A stretch of DNA of 64,000 nt from Strigamia acuminata (taxonomy: Eukaryota > Arthropoda > Chilopoda > Geophilomorpha > Linotaeniidae), in assembly GCA_949358305.1 (NCBI GenBank), contig OX442321.1, positions 5,297,605 through 5,361,604 of the forward strand, given 5' to 3'. Below are positions 1 through 10,522 of the stretch, piece after piece (positions within the stretch are counted from its first letter, which is position 1; each line of letters begins with the position of its first letter). The position numbers were made by a program, and so were the translations under genes. The notes below the pieces were generated by a model, which did no database searches, was not told the DNA's origin, and saw nothing but the letters and a program-made list of their open reading frames with translations.

Positions 1-277
1 AATGCCATTTCATACGTTCCGCGGCTTCTTCATTTCTCGCCAATCATGGCGCGCGTGGGTCGTCAGTGCGGGCCTGTATCTTTGCGGAAAGGACGCGTCA
101 CTCAAATTGCATTTTTTCGCCTAATAAATTCGTTTTGGTGTCTGCATTTCGGTGCCGTGTTTTTAATTTGGGTTTTTAAATTCTGCGTTTTTTGCTATTT
201 TTTTTTCGGGAAAATTCCCTTTTGTTTGCGTTGTCTTAGAAACGTGGAATTTTATACCTTAAGCGGGCATTTATGCT
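1..277 (+). promoter_or_regulatory. 5' flank and probable promoter/5'UTR of CSN4
   Basis: This stretch lies upstream of the CSN4 start codon. An 87-codon open frame starting at 46 crosses into the CSN4 first exon in another frame and has no recognisable domain, so I read it as leader or promoter sequence. I see no clear TATA box. The true start of transcription cannot be placed from sequence alone. Confidence 0.4.
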
Positions 278-2348
278 ATGGCGACACACGTACGACAACA
301 ACTTATTAATTTGTGTAATACCGGGGGATCGCATAAAGATCAGGCCGATAAGTTCGTGTTTATTTTCCATTTAAGGCGTGAGGGTACGGAAGAGTGATTT
401 TGGTCGGTTTTTTTGTAGATATCGAGGCATTTTGGACGGGATTTTGAAGTATAAAGACGACGAAGTCATCGAAGGTCTCAAGACGTTCGTGGAAGGAAGT
501 AATGAAGATTTTGGATTTATTTTTTTAGATTTTTTTGCTAAAATTTATTGATTTCGTTTCAGTCGTGAACGAAAATGTTAGTCTCGTGATTTCTCGACAA
601 GTTTTAACCGATGTGAGCACTCATTTGACCAAATTGAACGACAACACGTCGAAAATTGTGTCGCATTTCACTTTGGATAAAGTTCAGCCTCGCGTTATAT
701 CGTTCGAGGAACAGGTCAAATTAAAACTAAAATTAACACACTTTATTTGTCAATTTCTAAAAAACTTATAAATTATTTCAGGTCGCTAGTATTCGCCAGC
801 ATCTCGCGGAGATTTACGAAAGAGAACAAAATTGGAGAGATGCGGCGAACGTTCTCGTCGGAATCCCGTTGGAAACCGGCCAAAAGTGAATTATTCAATG
901 ACAAACTCGTCCAATTACGAATTATTAACGAAATTATTTGATTGCAGACATTATTCGGTCGATTATAAATTGGAAACGTATTTAAAAATCGCGCGATTGT
1001 ACTTAGAAGATGACGACCCCGTACAAGCGGAAGCTTACATCAACCGAGCGTCACTTTTGCAAGCAGAAACTACCAACGAGCAATTGCAAATTTATTATAA
1101 AGTAAATTTCTAAACGGTGGCGTGCCAGTTGGGATGATTTTCAGTGTTTGGCGGTTAAAATACTTTGAAAAATATTTAAAATGTTTGTTTTTTGTAGGTT
1201 TGCTATGCGCGGGTGTTGGATTATCGAAGGAAATTTATCGAAGCTGCGCAAAGATACAACGAATTGTCTTACCGAAGTATAATTCATGAAGATGAACGAA
1301 TGACGGCATTAAGAAACGCTTTAATTTGCACGATACTTGCATCAGCAGGTTGAAATATATAAAATATTATGAAATAGAAATTTAAAATTGTTTTTGATCA
1401 ATTTTTTTTTCTTTTTGATGTAGGTCAGCAAAGGTCTCGCATGTTAGCAACGTTATTTAAGGACGAAAGGTGTCAACAACTGCCAGCGTACGGCATACTT
1501 GAGAAAATGTAAATTTTTGGTGTGGTTGTTTGAAAATTTGAATTTTGGAAATTTGTTTTGAAATTTTTAGGTATTTGGATCGAATCATTCGTAAAAGTGA
1601 ATTACAAGAATTTGCCTCAATGCTCCAACCTCATCAAAAAGCTACAACTGCAGACGGTTCCAGTATTCTAGATCGTGCTGTCATCGAGCATAACTTACTA
1701 TCCGCTAGTAAATTATACAACAACATTACGTTTGAAGAACTGGGCGCTTTGCTCGAAATTCCACCTGCGAAAGCGGAAAAAATCGCTTCACAGATGATCA
1801 CCGAGAGTCGCATGAACGGTTACATCGATCAAATCGACTCCATAGTTCACTTCGAATGTAAATTAAACTTAGATACCCTAAATTTTCTAATACAATGCGG
1901 GTGTTTTATTGACAAAATTTAAATTTCCCCCACAATTTTATTTTTTTTAGTCGTTTTGTTCAATTTGGACGTTTATTTTACTCGTTTAGGTCAATCTATA
2001 CGTTTATTTTAGTCATTTAGGTCAATCTATACGTTTATTTTAGTCATTTAGGTCAATCTATACGTTTATTTTAGTCGTTTTGTTCAATTTAGAAATTGAA
2101 TTCAGTCGGTTTGGTCAATTTAGACCCGCATTGTAAATGATACCGCATTCTATTAGAGCATTTGTAGTACGTCAAAAAATTGGTTTTAAATTTATATTGT
2201 TATTTTTATAGCGCGGGAACTTCTGCCGACTTGGGACAAACAAATCCAGAATTTATGCTTTCAAGTGAACAACATAATTGAAAAAATCTCGCAAAACATG
2301 CCCGAATGGATGACCAAAACCATGGACGAGCAAATGGTAGTTCATTAA
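278..2348 (+). CDS. CSN4: COP9 signalosome complex subunit 4 (CSN4)
   Basis: Nine exons: 278-351, 419-498, 563-714, 782-885, 948-1101, 1198-1348, 1424-1508, 1571-1857, 2212-2348. All are joined by GT-AG introns in consistent phase and give 407 aa, the usual length for CSN4 (about 406 in human). The product is a PCI-domain scaffold subunit of the COP9 signalosome, which removes NEDD8 from cullins and so controls cullin-RING ubiquitin ligases in nucleus and cytoplasm. Seen directly: near-verbatim family blocks such as [12 protein letters not shown] early, [20 protein letters not shown] in exon 5, the [20 protein letters not shown] junction across exons 6-7, and [19 protein letters not shown] in the PCI region of exon 8. 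The ATG at 278 opens with MATHVRQQL, matching the family N-terminus. Intron 8 carries a 31-bp minisatellite. A retrotransposon begins 83 bp after the stop codon. Identification is very secure. Confidence 0.97.
1946..2115. repeat. 31-bp minisatellite in CSN4 intron 8
   Basis: Tandem copies of a unit containing GGTCAATCTATACGTTTATT recur at 1989, 2020 and 2051, exactly 31 bp apart, with degenerate copies on both sides. It lies wholly inside the last CSN4 intron. Other intronic arrays in this window have unrelated units but the same period. Confidence 0.85.
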
Positions 2349-2401
2349 TAGTTGAATGTACAAATCTGTACTTTATTAAATCCTCGTTGTGCTAATAACT
2401 G

Positions 2402-2416
2402 AATAAAATAAATAAA
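2402..2416 (+). terminator. CSN4 poly(A) signals
   Basis: Two overlapping-context AATAAA hexamers lie at 2402-2407 and 2411-2416, 54-68 bp after the CSN4 stop. The expected cleavage zone 10-30 bp downstream coincides with the retrotransposon insertion point (duplicated target at 2426-2430). The first bases of the LTR are TG-rich and could now act as the downstream element. Confidence 0.6.
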
Positions 2417-2430
2417 AAATGTCTCGGATG

Positions 2431-2603
2431 TGTGATATTGTGATATTATAGTGTAAATATGAGCCACTAGATGGCAGTGTAATCGAGGCGACACCTGGCG
2501 CCCGGTGTTACCTTGTATGATTAATAAACCTGAGCGGTACACTTTGTATCATGTCATGCTACTGAACAGATCTCCTTTATTATGCCTATTCCACGACACC
2601 ACA
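2431..2603 (+). repeat. 5' LTR (173 bp)
   Basis: Direct repeat of 7056-7228 with no difference that I can see. It contains an AATAAA hexamer in the ATTAATAAACC context in its second half, but no obvious TATA box. Confidence 0.95.
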
Positions 2604-2604
2604 T

Positions 2605-2617
2605 TGGCGACGAGGAT
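2605..2617 (+). other. Retrotransposon primer-binding site (tRNA-Ser type)
   Basis: TGGCGACGAGGAT begins two bases after the 5' LTR. Its reverse complement ATCCTCGTCGCCA matches the 3' end expected for a eukaryotic tRNA-Ser (GCU type) acceptor stem plus CCA. The tRNA match is from memory of that tRNA; the position is canonical. Confidence 0.7.
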
Positions 2618-2737
2618 AAAGAAATAGAACTGAATCCGCTGATATCAACATTGGAAATTGCCATCAAGGAACATTGATTGTGTGAGTGTGTTGATAAACT
2701 GGTTATACACCTGTGTTTAGTGTTATTAGTGCGGAAA

Positions 2738-5700
2738 ATGGCGGCAAACTCGAATTTACCACCCGTCGGACAATTTGTTATTCAAGAAGGGAATTTGAAT
2801 CAACTCTGGAAAAAGTGGAGCAAGAGTTTCACATATTTTCTAGTAGCGTCGAAAATTACCGATGCGGATCAAAAATTAGCCACATTACTGCATTTGGCCG
2901 GTCCTGCTGTGCAGGAAATATTCGAGACGTTTGAGGAGGACGACACAAAAACCTACGATGTAGCGGTAACGGCGTTAGAGGCGTATTTCAACCCGCGAAA
3001 AAATTTGCGTTTTGAACGTCACATCTTTAGACAGCAGTGTCAGGAGGACAAGGAGTCGATGGACAGCTACGTGACGCGTCTGAAAAAATTTGCGAAGTCG
3101 TGCGAGTTTACAACACTCGAGGAGGATTTGATTGTGGACCAGGTGCTTGAAAAGGGACGCGATAAAGGGTTGCGGAGACGACTTTTACGCGAAACAACAG
3201 TAACACTGAGTTCGTTATTGACCATGGCGCGTTCGGCAGAAGCCAGCGAACAACACGCGACCGCAATGGAGCGAGACAGCGTGGAGAAGCCGAAGGAAAG
3301 CACCGTGAGTTCGATTAATGAAAATAAACATTTTAAGAGTCGTGGAAACCGAAGGGGGCGTGGCACGTTCCGGAAATTCAACTCTAAGCCACACAACGTG
3401 GACGACAGGCGAGAAAATAAGACCCAAGCGGCGAAGATGTGTTTCCGGTGCGGCCACAATGACCATTTAGCCAGCGAGTGCACGATCGCGAAAAATAAAG
3501 AATGCGGTTTTTGCCATAAACTTGGCCATTTTTCAAAAGTTTGTAGGGCGAAAAATGCTGACCGAGGGCGTGGAAACAAGGACCGTGTGCGATACGTAGG
3601 AGTCAACGAGTACGAACGTGAACACGACGGAAGCGACAGTGACTATTCGTGGTGCGTGTCCGCAGGAAAGCCGACCGAGGACATTGTTGTGGAAATTGAA
3701 AAACAGAAAGTAAATGTATTGATTGATTCCGGGTCGACAGTGAATCTAGTCGATCAGAAGACGTGGAACACGTTGAAAAGTAAGGGAATCAAATTAACTC
3801 CAACTAATACACGTTTATTTGCATACGGAGTGAACGAGCCATTGGTCGTAAGCGGAGAATTTCACGCGGAAGTGGGAACTGTGAAGAAGTCAGTCAACGC
3901 GAGGTTTTTGGTCGTCCCATCGGGAAAATTGCCATTATTGGGACGAGCAACGTCGAAACAACTCGGAATATTAAAATTGGAAGACGAGATAGTGAATGCG
4001 GTGGATGACAGCACGCTGTTTGACGAGACAGTCGGGAAACTCCGAGATGATTTAAGTATTCGAATTAAAAAATACAAAGAAGTATTTAATGGGATTGGCA
4101 GGTTGAAGGAATACGAACTCGAACTTCATGTCGATCCGTTGGTGAGGCCAGTGGCGCAAATGGTGCGGAGAATACCGTTTCACATCCGCAAACAGGTGGA
4201 TGCGGAAATTGATAACCTGCTGAAAGCAGACATCATCGAACCAGTCACCGGTGCCACTGAATGGGTTTCGCCGATGGTTCCGGTGCGAAAACCGGACGGA
4301 ACAATCAGAATTTGCCTCGACATGCGCGCGGTGAATGAGGCCGTGAAGCGCAACCGCCACCCATTACCCACGATGGATGAGGTCCTAGACGAAATAGACG
4401 GGGCCGAAATGATAACAAAATTAGATTGCAGGTGGGGATACTTGCAAATTCCCTTGCAAGAAAATTCTAGGAAATATACAGTTTTCGTCACACACCGCGG
4501 ACTTTTCCAGTATAAAAGACTATTTTTCGGGATCGCGAGTGCTCCAGAGGAGTATCAACGAATCGTCCAAAACATTTTGGCCGATTGCGAGGGAACGCGT
4601 AATAGTCTTGATGACATCGTCGTACATGGTCGGACGACGAAAGAACACGACAAAAGGCTAGAAAAGGTATTAGAAACTTTAATGCGTAACGGATTAACGT
4701 TAAATTTGAAAAAGTGTGCGTTTGGCGTGACGAGATTGACATTCTTGGGCCATATCATCTCAAAGAAGGGCATTTCCGTGGCGGAACAAAAGGTTGAAGC
4801 GGTTCGAAACGCGACGGCCCCGAAGAACGAAACGGAAATTAGGAGCTTTCTGGGCCTGGTCAATTACTGCGCCAGATATATACCAAACTTTGCGACCATT
4901 GCAGAACCGTTGAGAGTTATGGCGAGAAAGGACGTCGTATTTAGTTGGAAAAAACCACAGAACGATGCCTTCAACAAGCTAAAAGAGAGTTTGTGCAGCT
5001 CGGGAACGCTCGCCTTCTTCAAGAAGAACGTGGAGACGGAATTGATAGTCGACGCGTCGCCAGTCGGATTAGGGGCGGTCCTCGTGCAACGGCAAGTCGA
5101 CGGTTTGAATCAGCCTATCGCATACGCCAGCAGGACGTTATCCGACGTGGAACGCCGATACTCCACCACGGAAAAAGAAGCTCTCGCAGTCGTTTGGGGC
5201 TGCGAGAGGTTCCGACTCTACTTGATTGGAATGCCATTCAAACTGATAACCGACCACAAGGCATTAGAAATTATTTACTCGGTGAAGTCGAAGCCCAGCG
5301 CCCGGATCGAGAGGTGGGTGTTGAGGCTGCAACCGTACGAATTTACGATCAAACATCGGCCAGGAAGTTCAAACATCGCGGATGCTCTCTCAAGACTACT
5401 TCCAGTTGGAGAAGGGAAGACGGTGATTGGAAAAACGGAAAAATACGTGCATTTCATCCTTGAAAATGCCATCCCGAAAGCGATGACTTTGAAACACGTA
5501 GAAGTTGCTTCCAGGGCCGACGGTCAGATCTGCACAATCGCCACGAGTTTACGGGACGCGACGAAGTTTACGCAAGAATTACAAAAATTCGAGCCGATTC
5601 GAAATGAATTAACGATGGCGGGAGACGTATTACTTCGCGGCACGAGAATCGTGATGCCGACGGCGTTGAGGAAAAAGGTCATCGAATTGGCACACAGGGG

Positions 5701-6838
5701 TCACCAAGGCGTCGTACGTACGAAACAACGCCTACGAGAGAAGGTCTGGTGGCCGGGCCTTGACCACGACGTCGAGAGCGCAGTGCGACAGTGCAGAGCC
5801 TGTCAATTTAACAGCAGCGCGACAGAGAAGCCGGAGCCGATAAAAAGCACCATTTTACCAAAAGGGCCGTGGCGGGACTTAGCGCTGGACATCTGCGGGC
5901 CATTTAACGATGGACATTCGATCATTGTGCTGGTGGACTATTATTCCAGGTGGCCGGAAGCACGAATTTTAAAATCGACGAAAGCAGAAAAAATAATAAG
6001 TTGGCTACGCGGAACTTTCGAGTGTTGGGGACTTCCCGAGACGTTGACGTCCGACAACGGGCCGCAGTTCGTTTCGGAGCAGTTTCGTGACTTCATGGAC
6101 GAATGTGGAACGCAACACAGAAAGGTTACACCGTATTGGCCTCAGGCCAACGGTCAAGTCGAAAGATTAAACAAATCATTTGTAAAAGCGTTTCGTTCGG
6201 CGAAAATCGAAGGCGAAGATTGGAAGAAAACACTCGGAACTTTTCTAGAAGCGTACAGAAGCACTCCACATAGGACTACAGGAGTGTCACCATACGAACT
6301 GATGACCACAAGAAAAATGAGGAATAAGATCCCACAGATAATGAAAGAACAACGAGGAAAACTACATCGGATCGTGAAGAATAAAGATGCGGAGGAAAAA
6401 GCGAAATCAAAACAATTTGCAGATCACAGCCGGAAAAGTAAAGAAAGTGAAATTCGGGTTGGAGATAGAGTTTTGGTTGCGAAATCAAGATTTCACAAGT
6501 TGGATTTGGCTTACGAACACGATCTAATGACAGTTAGCCGGAAAGACGGAAATTGCGTTTCGTTGAAAACGTCTGATGGACGAATTATTAAGAGAAATGT
6601 AACGAAAATAAGACGTTACATTCCACTGGACGAGGATATCGGGATTCGAGGAGAAGACAACATCCAAATAGAGGCGGGACCCGAAGGACCACGAGCAGAT
6701 ACCCATTTGCAGCCTGGGTCACCACCGAGAGAGGCGTTACCAAGGGGCCGACCGTTGAATCGCCCAGCACCTGGACCATTACGGAGGTCCAAGCGGAACA
6801 GAAGACCTCCAGATTATTTGAAAATGTATGTGAGATGA
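2738..6838 (+). CDS. Gag-Pol polyprotein of Ty3/Gypsy retrotransposon
   Basis: Single 1366-aa frame. I start at ATG 2738 (MAANSNLPP...) because the 20 codons of open frame upstream begin with TTG. Domains with approximate residues: Gag 1-230; two CCHC zinc knuckles at 235-248 (CFRCGHNDHLASEC) and 256-269; aspartic protease with DSGS at 330-333; reverse transcriptase with catalytic D563 and the SLDD box (D625, D626), where many Gypsy elements have an aromatic residue or alanine in the first position; RNase H with D772; integrase with the HHCC zinc motif from H986 and the D1051, D1106, E1142 triad (35 residues between the last two). The C-terminal tail is basic and proline-rich. Gag and Pol are in the same frame, so no frameshift is needed. 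No stop or frameshift is seen, so the element may be able to move. Confidence 0.93.
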   Translation: MAANSNLPPVGQFVIQEGNLNQLWKKWSKSFTYFLVASKITDADQKLATLLHLAGPAVQEIFETFEEDDTKTYDVAVTALEAYFNPRKNLRFERHIFRQQCQEDKESMDSYVTRLKKFAKSCEFTTLEEDLIVDQVLEKGRDKGLRRRLLRETTVTLSSLLTMARSAEASEQHATAMERDSVEKPKESTVSSINENKHFKSRGNRRGRGTFRKFNSKPHNVDDRRENKTQAAKMCFRCGHNDHLASECTIAKNKECGFCHKLGHFSKVCRAKNADRGRGNKDRVRYVGVNEYEREHDGSDSDYSWCVSAGKPTEDIVVEIEKQKVNVLIDSGSTVNLVDQKTWNTLKSKGIKLTPTNTRLFAYGVNEPLVVSGEFHAEVGTVKKSVNARFLVVPSGKLPLLGRATSKQLGILKLEDEIVNAVDDSTLFDETVGKLRDDLSIRIKKYKEVFNGIGRLKEYELELHVDPLVRPVAQMVRRIPFHIRKQVDAEIDNLLKADIIEPVTGATEWVSPMVPVRKPDGTIRICLDMRAVNEAVKRNRHPLPTMDEVLDEIDGAEMITKLDCRWGYLQIPLQENSRKYTVFVTHRGLFQYKRLFFGIASAPEEYQRIVQNILADCEGTRNSLDDIVVHGRTTKEHDKRLEKVLETLMRNGLTLNLKKCAFGVTRLTFLGHIISKKGISVAEQKVEAVRNATAPKNETEIRSFLGLVNYCARYIPNFATIAEPLRVMARKDVVFSWKKPQNDAFNKLKESLCSSGTLAFFKKNVETELIVDASPVGLGAVLVQRQVDGLNQPIAYASRTLSDVERRYSTTEKEALAVVWGCERFRLYLIGMPFKLITDHKALEIIYSVKSKPSARIERWVLRLQPYEFTIKHRPGSSNIADALSRLLPVGEGKTVIGKTEKYVHFILENAIPKAMTLKHVEVASRADGQICTIATSLRDATKFTQELQKFEPIRNELTMAGDVLLRGTRIVMPTALRKKVIELAHRGHQGVVRTKQRLREKVWWPGLDHDVESAVRQCRACQFNSSATEKPEPIKSTILPKGPWRDLALDICGPFNDGHSIIVLVDYYSRWPEARILKSTKAEKIISWLRGTFECWGLPETLTSDNGPQFVSEQFRDFMDECGTQHRKVTPYWPQANGQVERLNKSFVKAFRSAKIEGEDWKKTLGTFLEAYRSTPHRTTGVSPYELMTTRKMRNKIPQIMKEQRGKLHRIVKNKDAEEKAKSKQFADHSRKSKESEIRVGDRVLVAKSRFHKLDLAYEHDLMTVSRKDGNCVSLKTSDGRIIKRNVTKIRRYIPLDEDIGIRGEDNIQIEAGPEGPRADTHLQPGSPPREALPRGRPLNRPAPGPLRRSKRNRRPPDYLKMYVR

Positions 6839-7040
6839 GCAAAATTTCAAATGGATGTTGTTGCCAAATTAACTTTATTAATAAGTAACAAATGTGTTTG
6901 AAAAAAAAAAGAGAAAAGGAAAGAGTTCAGGCCTGGACCAAAAAACATTGTTAAGGAATAATACATATACATTGTAAGTTTTAATCATTTAATTTAATTT
7001 ATTTATATTATTATGTTTGTACAAAATGTTGTTATAATTT

Positions 7041-7055
7041 GAAAAAAAAGAGTGA
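7041..7055 (+). other. Retrotransposon polypurine tract
   Basis: A purine run of G, eight A, GAGTGA with a single T lies immediately 5' of the 3' LTR. This is the expected plus-strand priming site. Confidence 0.65.
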
Positions 7056-7228
7056 TGTGATATTGTGATATTATAGTGTAAATATGAGCCACTAGATGGC
7101 AGTGTAATCGAGGCGACACCTGGCGCCCGGTGTTACCTTGTATGATTAATAAACCTGAGCGGTACACTTTGTATCATGTCATGCTACTGAACAGATCTCC
7201 TTTATTATGCCTATTCCACGACACCACA
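7056..7228 (+). repeat. 3' LTR (173 bp)
   Basis: Copy of 2431-2603 with no visible mismatch. It is followed directly by the second GGATG target-site copy at 7229-7233 and then by the germ cell-less 5' flank, so the LTR ends about 300 bp upstream of that start codon. Confidence 0.95.
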
Positions 7229-7532
7229 GGATGGTCTCCGGTCTCCTTTTTTAAACAATTTCTAAGGTCAAAACATTATATAATTTCGCCTAGTCACCGA
7301 CGCCATCTTGTATTGAGGTGCGCAAGCAGCAAAATTTTAAAATCATTTTATTTTACGTCGTTCGCTATGATTTGACTCTGGTTTTCCGTGCATTCGTTTC
7401 ACTTTTCGATCCATTTGATTTGAAGCAATTGAACCGTAAGTAAACAAGAATCTATATATCTATTAAGTTTTATTAATTTATTCGGTTAAGGGGACCGTGT
7501 CTCGGAAGGAGGGAGGCGACGAATTAGCAGAA

Positions 7533-10185
7533 ATGGGGAATTTCGCCTCATCAATATCAAATCCTGTCAAAATGTTGTCGAGAAAAAGGAAACACGAAGA
7601 CGATGACAGTCGCTCGGGATCCGATGACAGTCTAAACAGTCTGTTCACACCTAAAAGGTATAGAATCGCGTTTGTTAACCACCCGAAACACGAAACAGGA
7701 AGAAATTATCTGACCTATTTTTCTATCCCCAAGGAAAAAACTAATGACAACAACCCATTATATATACAAAGCTTTGTACCAAGAAGGCCAGAATAGTGAC
7801 ATAACGATTATAGCTTTAAATAAGGAATGGAAATTACACAAAGTATATTTGTGCCAGGTAAATATCAAAATAAATTTTTTGATTTTTGCTAATTTTTGTT
7901 ATTTTTGATAATTTTTGTGGTTTTTGCTAATTTTTATGTTTATTTTGATAATTTTTGTGTTTATTTTGTAATTTTGTTTTATTTTAGCTGATTTGTGTTT
8001 ATTTTAGCTGATTTTTGTATTTTTTTTTGGTTAATTTTTATGTTTTTCGGTATTTTTTTTGTTTATTTTGGTAATTTTTGTTTATTTTAGCTGATTTTTG
8101 TTTTTTTTATGGCTAATTTTTGTGTTTTTTGCGAATTTTTGTGGATTTTTGACTGATTTTTGTGTTATTTGTCGTTTAGTCACATTACTTTGCAAGTATG
8201 TTCAGTGGTGCGTGGAAAGAACGCGACCAGGAGATAATTAACATTGAAATTACGGATGAGAATGTCACCATTAAAGGTGAATTAAATTCGATTTGATTTG
8301 TTCCATATTTTAATTATTTCATTTTTTAGCTTTGGATCTGGTTTTTGGATCTTTTTACCAGGATGAAATCATAATCGAGCCGGCAAACGTTGTCTCCATA
8401 TTAGCAGCTGCTGTTTTGTTTCAACTGGTTTAAAAAAAATCAAAATTGCCATTTTATATTTATTTATTCATCTATTTTATTATTGCATAGGAATCACTCA
8501 TGACGCAGGCGGCGGAAATAATGAGAGAAACCATCAAGTTAGTCGCGAATTTCGATTAAATCTACGCATTGTGTGGTGATGTTATTTTTAGTGTACAGAC
8601 TGCTGTCGGTTATTACTACGCAACGAGTCAATACGGGTACAAAGATCTGCACAAATCTTGTTTTAATTGGTTGTTGGTCAATCTGCTGGGTGTTCTTTGC
8701 GACCACCCGAAATATTTACGGGACGTGAAGTATGGATTTGTATAGTTTTAATTAATTTAATCGAATTAATCGATTAATAATGATTTTTTTGATATTTTTT
8801 CAGCCAGGAGTTGATGATTTCGTTACTGAAATCACCAGATTTGTTCGTGATGCAAACGGAATTTGCGACATATTTTATTTTAAAAAATGTACGCGACAAA
8901 ACCCACAGATTTTAATGAAATTTTTATTATTCAAATTGTTGTTTCAGTGGGTGTTTTTACAAGAAAATCTAGACTGGAGTGGAAACAAAGATCATTGCAG
9001 TGACAGCGCGCATAATTTTTTTCTGGAACACGAAGACGATTACTATTTAAATAGTTCCGACGGCGGAAAATACGAAGTGGTGTTCAGAGCGTTACGGCTC
9101 GAACATTTAATAAATCATCACTACGATGTGGAAATGTTAGAACGTGACAAAATCATTCCATCTGGTAAAAAAAACAACGAAACAACTTATTCCAGTACAG
9201 TTGTGAATCATTGGTTGCGTATTTTAAACGTAAATTGTGTTCACAACTACACTGGAATTTCCAACATTTTAAAATGAATCGAAATAAATCATAGTTTTTC
9301 ATTTTCATTTCATTTTTTCAGAATGGTTAAACAATGTGTATCGGCACCAGTGGTTTCGAATGCTAAGAATCGATCAAGGAGTGGATAAAGGGTAAACTAA
9401 ACTTCTGACTTAATACGCAAAAAACATTGAAGTTTGCTCCATTTTTAGGCCTCATCCTACACAGCTTCCGGAAGACGTCTTCAGAAAATTGTGCTTTCGT
9501 TGCGGCCGTGTTTTACTACTCGATGGCTACGTTAGTAATAAACAAACAAATAAAAATCCACTCAACAAACTAAGCAAAATCGTTACTTTCATTTAATTTT
9601 AGCATCTTTGGCGGTGGACTGGATTTAACTTCGGTCTCGACCTGTTAGTAACTTACGAGAAAAGGTGCGAAATAACAAAAAATTAACAAACAAAAATTCT
9701 CAAAACTCACATTAAATTTCCCTTCGTTTCGCCCAGACTTATTAAATTTAAACGAAACCACAGAAACGACAGCGTAAGCCAGAGCTCGCTGAGCCCAACG
9801 ACGAAACGGCATATCGCTTACAGGTCAAAAATAATAAAATAAAATAAAATAAATAAATAAGTTTTAAAATTACAGATTGACAGTAGTTTCGGTGGACGAA
9901 CAGCGCCAAACCAAACTGATGATGACAACTGGCATAAAACACATCCATTTGGGCAAAAATGAAGTATTGGCGACAAAAAAATCGACTTATTTCCACTAAT
10001 TATCGTTTTATTTAATCCAGGAAATCCAAGTCCTTACTTTAGAAGAGGAAGCCACTTTCCCGCTCTTCATTAGTGCAAACTTTATGGTGATTTCACCGAT
10101 GGATAAAAGTGCGACCGAGAAACCACCAAAAATAAAGACTCATGGCAGCTCGACACAAATACCCAATTTCTCTCACAATTGCTAG
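7533..10185 (+). CDS. gcl: Germ cell-less protein (BTB-domain, GMCL1 family)
   Basis: Fourteen exons: 7533-7657, 7734-7857, 8180-8276, 8330-8427, 8491-8537, 8592-8729, 8804-8888, 8948-9164, 9322-9391, 9449-9530, 9603-9664, 9737-9823, 9876-9963, 10021-10185. All GT-AG, phases closing to 494 aa. GCL is a BTB adaptor for CUL3 ubiquitin ligases at the nuclear envelope and membrane, needed for primordial germ cells in flies (established knowledge). Seen: N-terminus MGNFAS, which fits an N-myristoylation consensus; a basic SRKRKH stretch; BTB from about residue 60 (NSDITIIALNKEWKLHKVYL, SHYFASMFSGAWKE); a BACK-like helical region; then the family signatures PSEWLNNVYRHQWFRML and RWTGFNFGLDLLVTY. 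Intron 1 (76 bp) is required: without it the frame ends at 7796. Intron 2 is long for this gene and T-rich. The upstream LTR may influence its promoter. Confidence 0.93.
7858..8179. repeat. T-rich low-complexity intron 2 of gcl
   Basis: An irregular tandem array of TAATTTTTGTG / GATTTTTGTGTT type units fills most of this 322-bp intron. No coding potential. Confidence 0.7.
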
Positions 10186-10302
10186 CAAATCGAATAATCG
10201 GTCTTTATATATTTTGTACATCCGATCTGTGAATAGAACAAAAAGGAAAAAAAAATATAGAATTTTTTGAAGCTTCTATAATCATTCAAGTGCCTAAAAT
10301 GA

Positions 10303-10308
10303 AATAAA
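10303..10308 (+). terminator. gcl poly(A) signal
   Basis: AATAAA lies 118 bp after the gcl stop. On the other strand an AATAAATAA motif around 10331-10340 can serve the convergent minus-strand gene, so the two transcripts probably meet or overlap tail to tail. Confidence 0.5.
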
Positions 10309-10522
10309 TTTAAATAACCTCACACACAATTTATTTATTCGCAGGTTTTATACAATAAAATGGAAAAATGGTTTAGACTTTTCACCGCTAGATGGTGGTA
10401 ATTGTTTTGATTTTTTTAGGCCTTTCTACAATAAAAATAACAGTCTAAATTTAAAAATAAAACGAATCTTGATCACGAAGCGCCGTTTTGTCTCTCAATT
10501 TATCAAATAAGCGGAAAAATCG

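Larger units (their letters stand above)
2431..7228 (+). mobile_element. Full-length Ty3/Gypsy (Mag-like) LTR retrotransposon, 4798 bp
   Basis: The element has two 173-bp LTRs (2431-2603 and 7056-7228) that look identical by eye, starting TGTGATATT and ending CACCACA (canonical TG...CA). It is bounded by a perfect 5-bp target-site duplication GGATG at 2426-2430 and 7229-7233. A primer-binding site follows the 5' LTR directly, an A-rich polypurine tract precedes the 3' LTR, and one uninterrupted Gag-Pol frame lies between. Domain order protease, RT, RNase H, integrase with a fused Gag-Pol and a short LTR fits the Mag/CsRn1 side of Ty3/Gypsy; that clade placement is inference. It is inserted in the few hundred bases between CSN4 and germ cell-less, in the same orientation as both. 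Identical LTRs imply a very recent insertion. Confidence 0.95.

Noticed and set aside
46-309. 87-aa frame upstream of CSN4
   Set aside because: It overlaps the true CSN4 start in another frame, is Phe/Cys-rich with no domain and is probably leader sequence.
7497-7796. Reading the gcl first exon straight through to the stop at 7796
   Set aside because: The downstream half does not match the family. Splicing out 7658-7733 restores the conserved TPKRKK...YIYKALYQEGQNSD region and the BTB domain.
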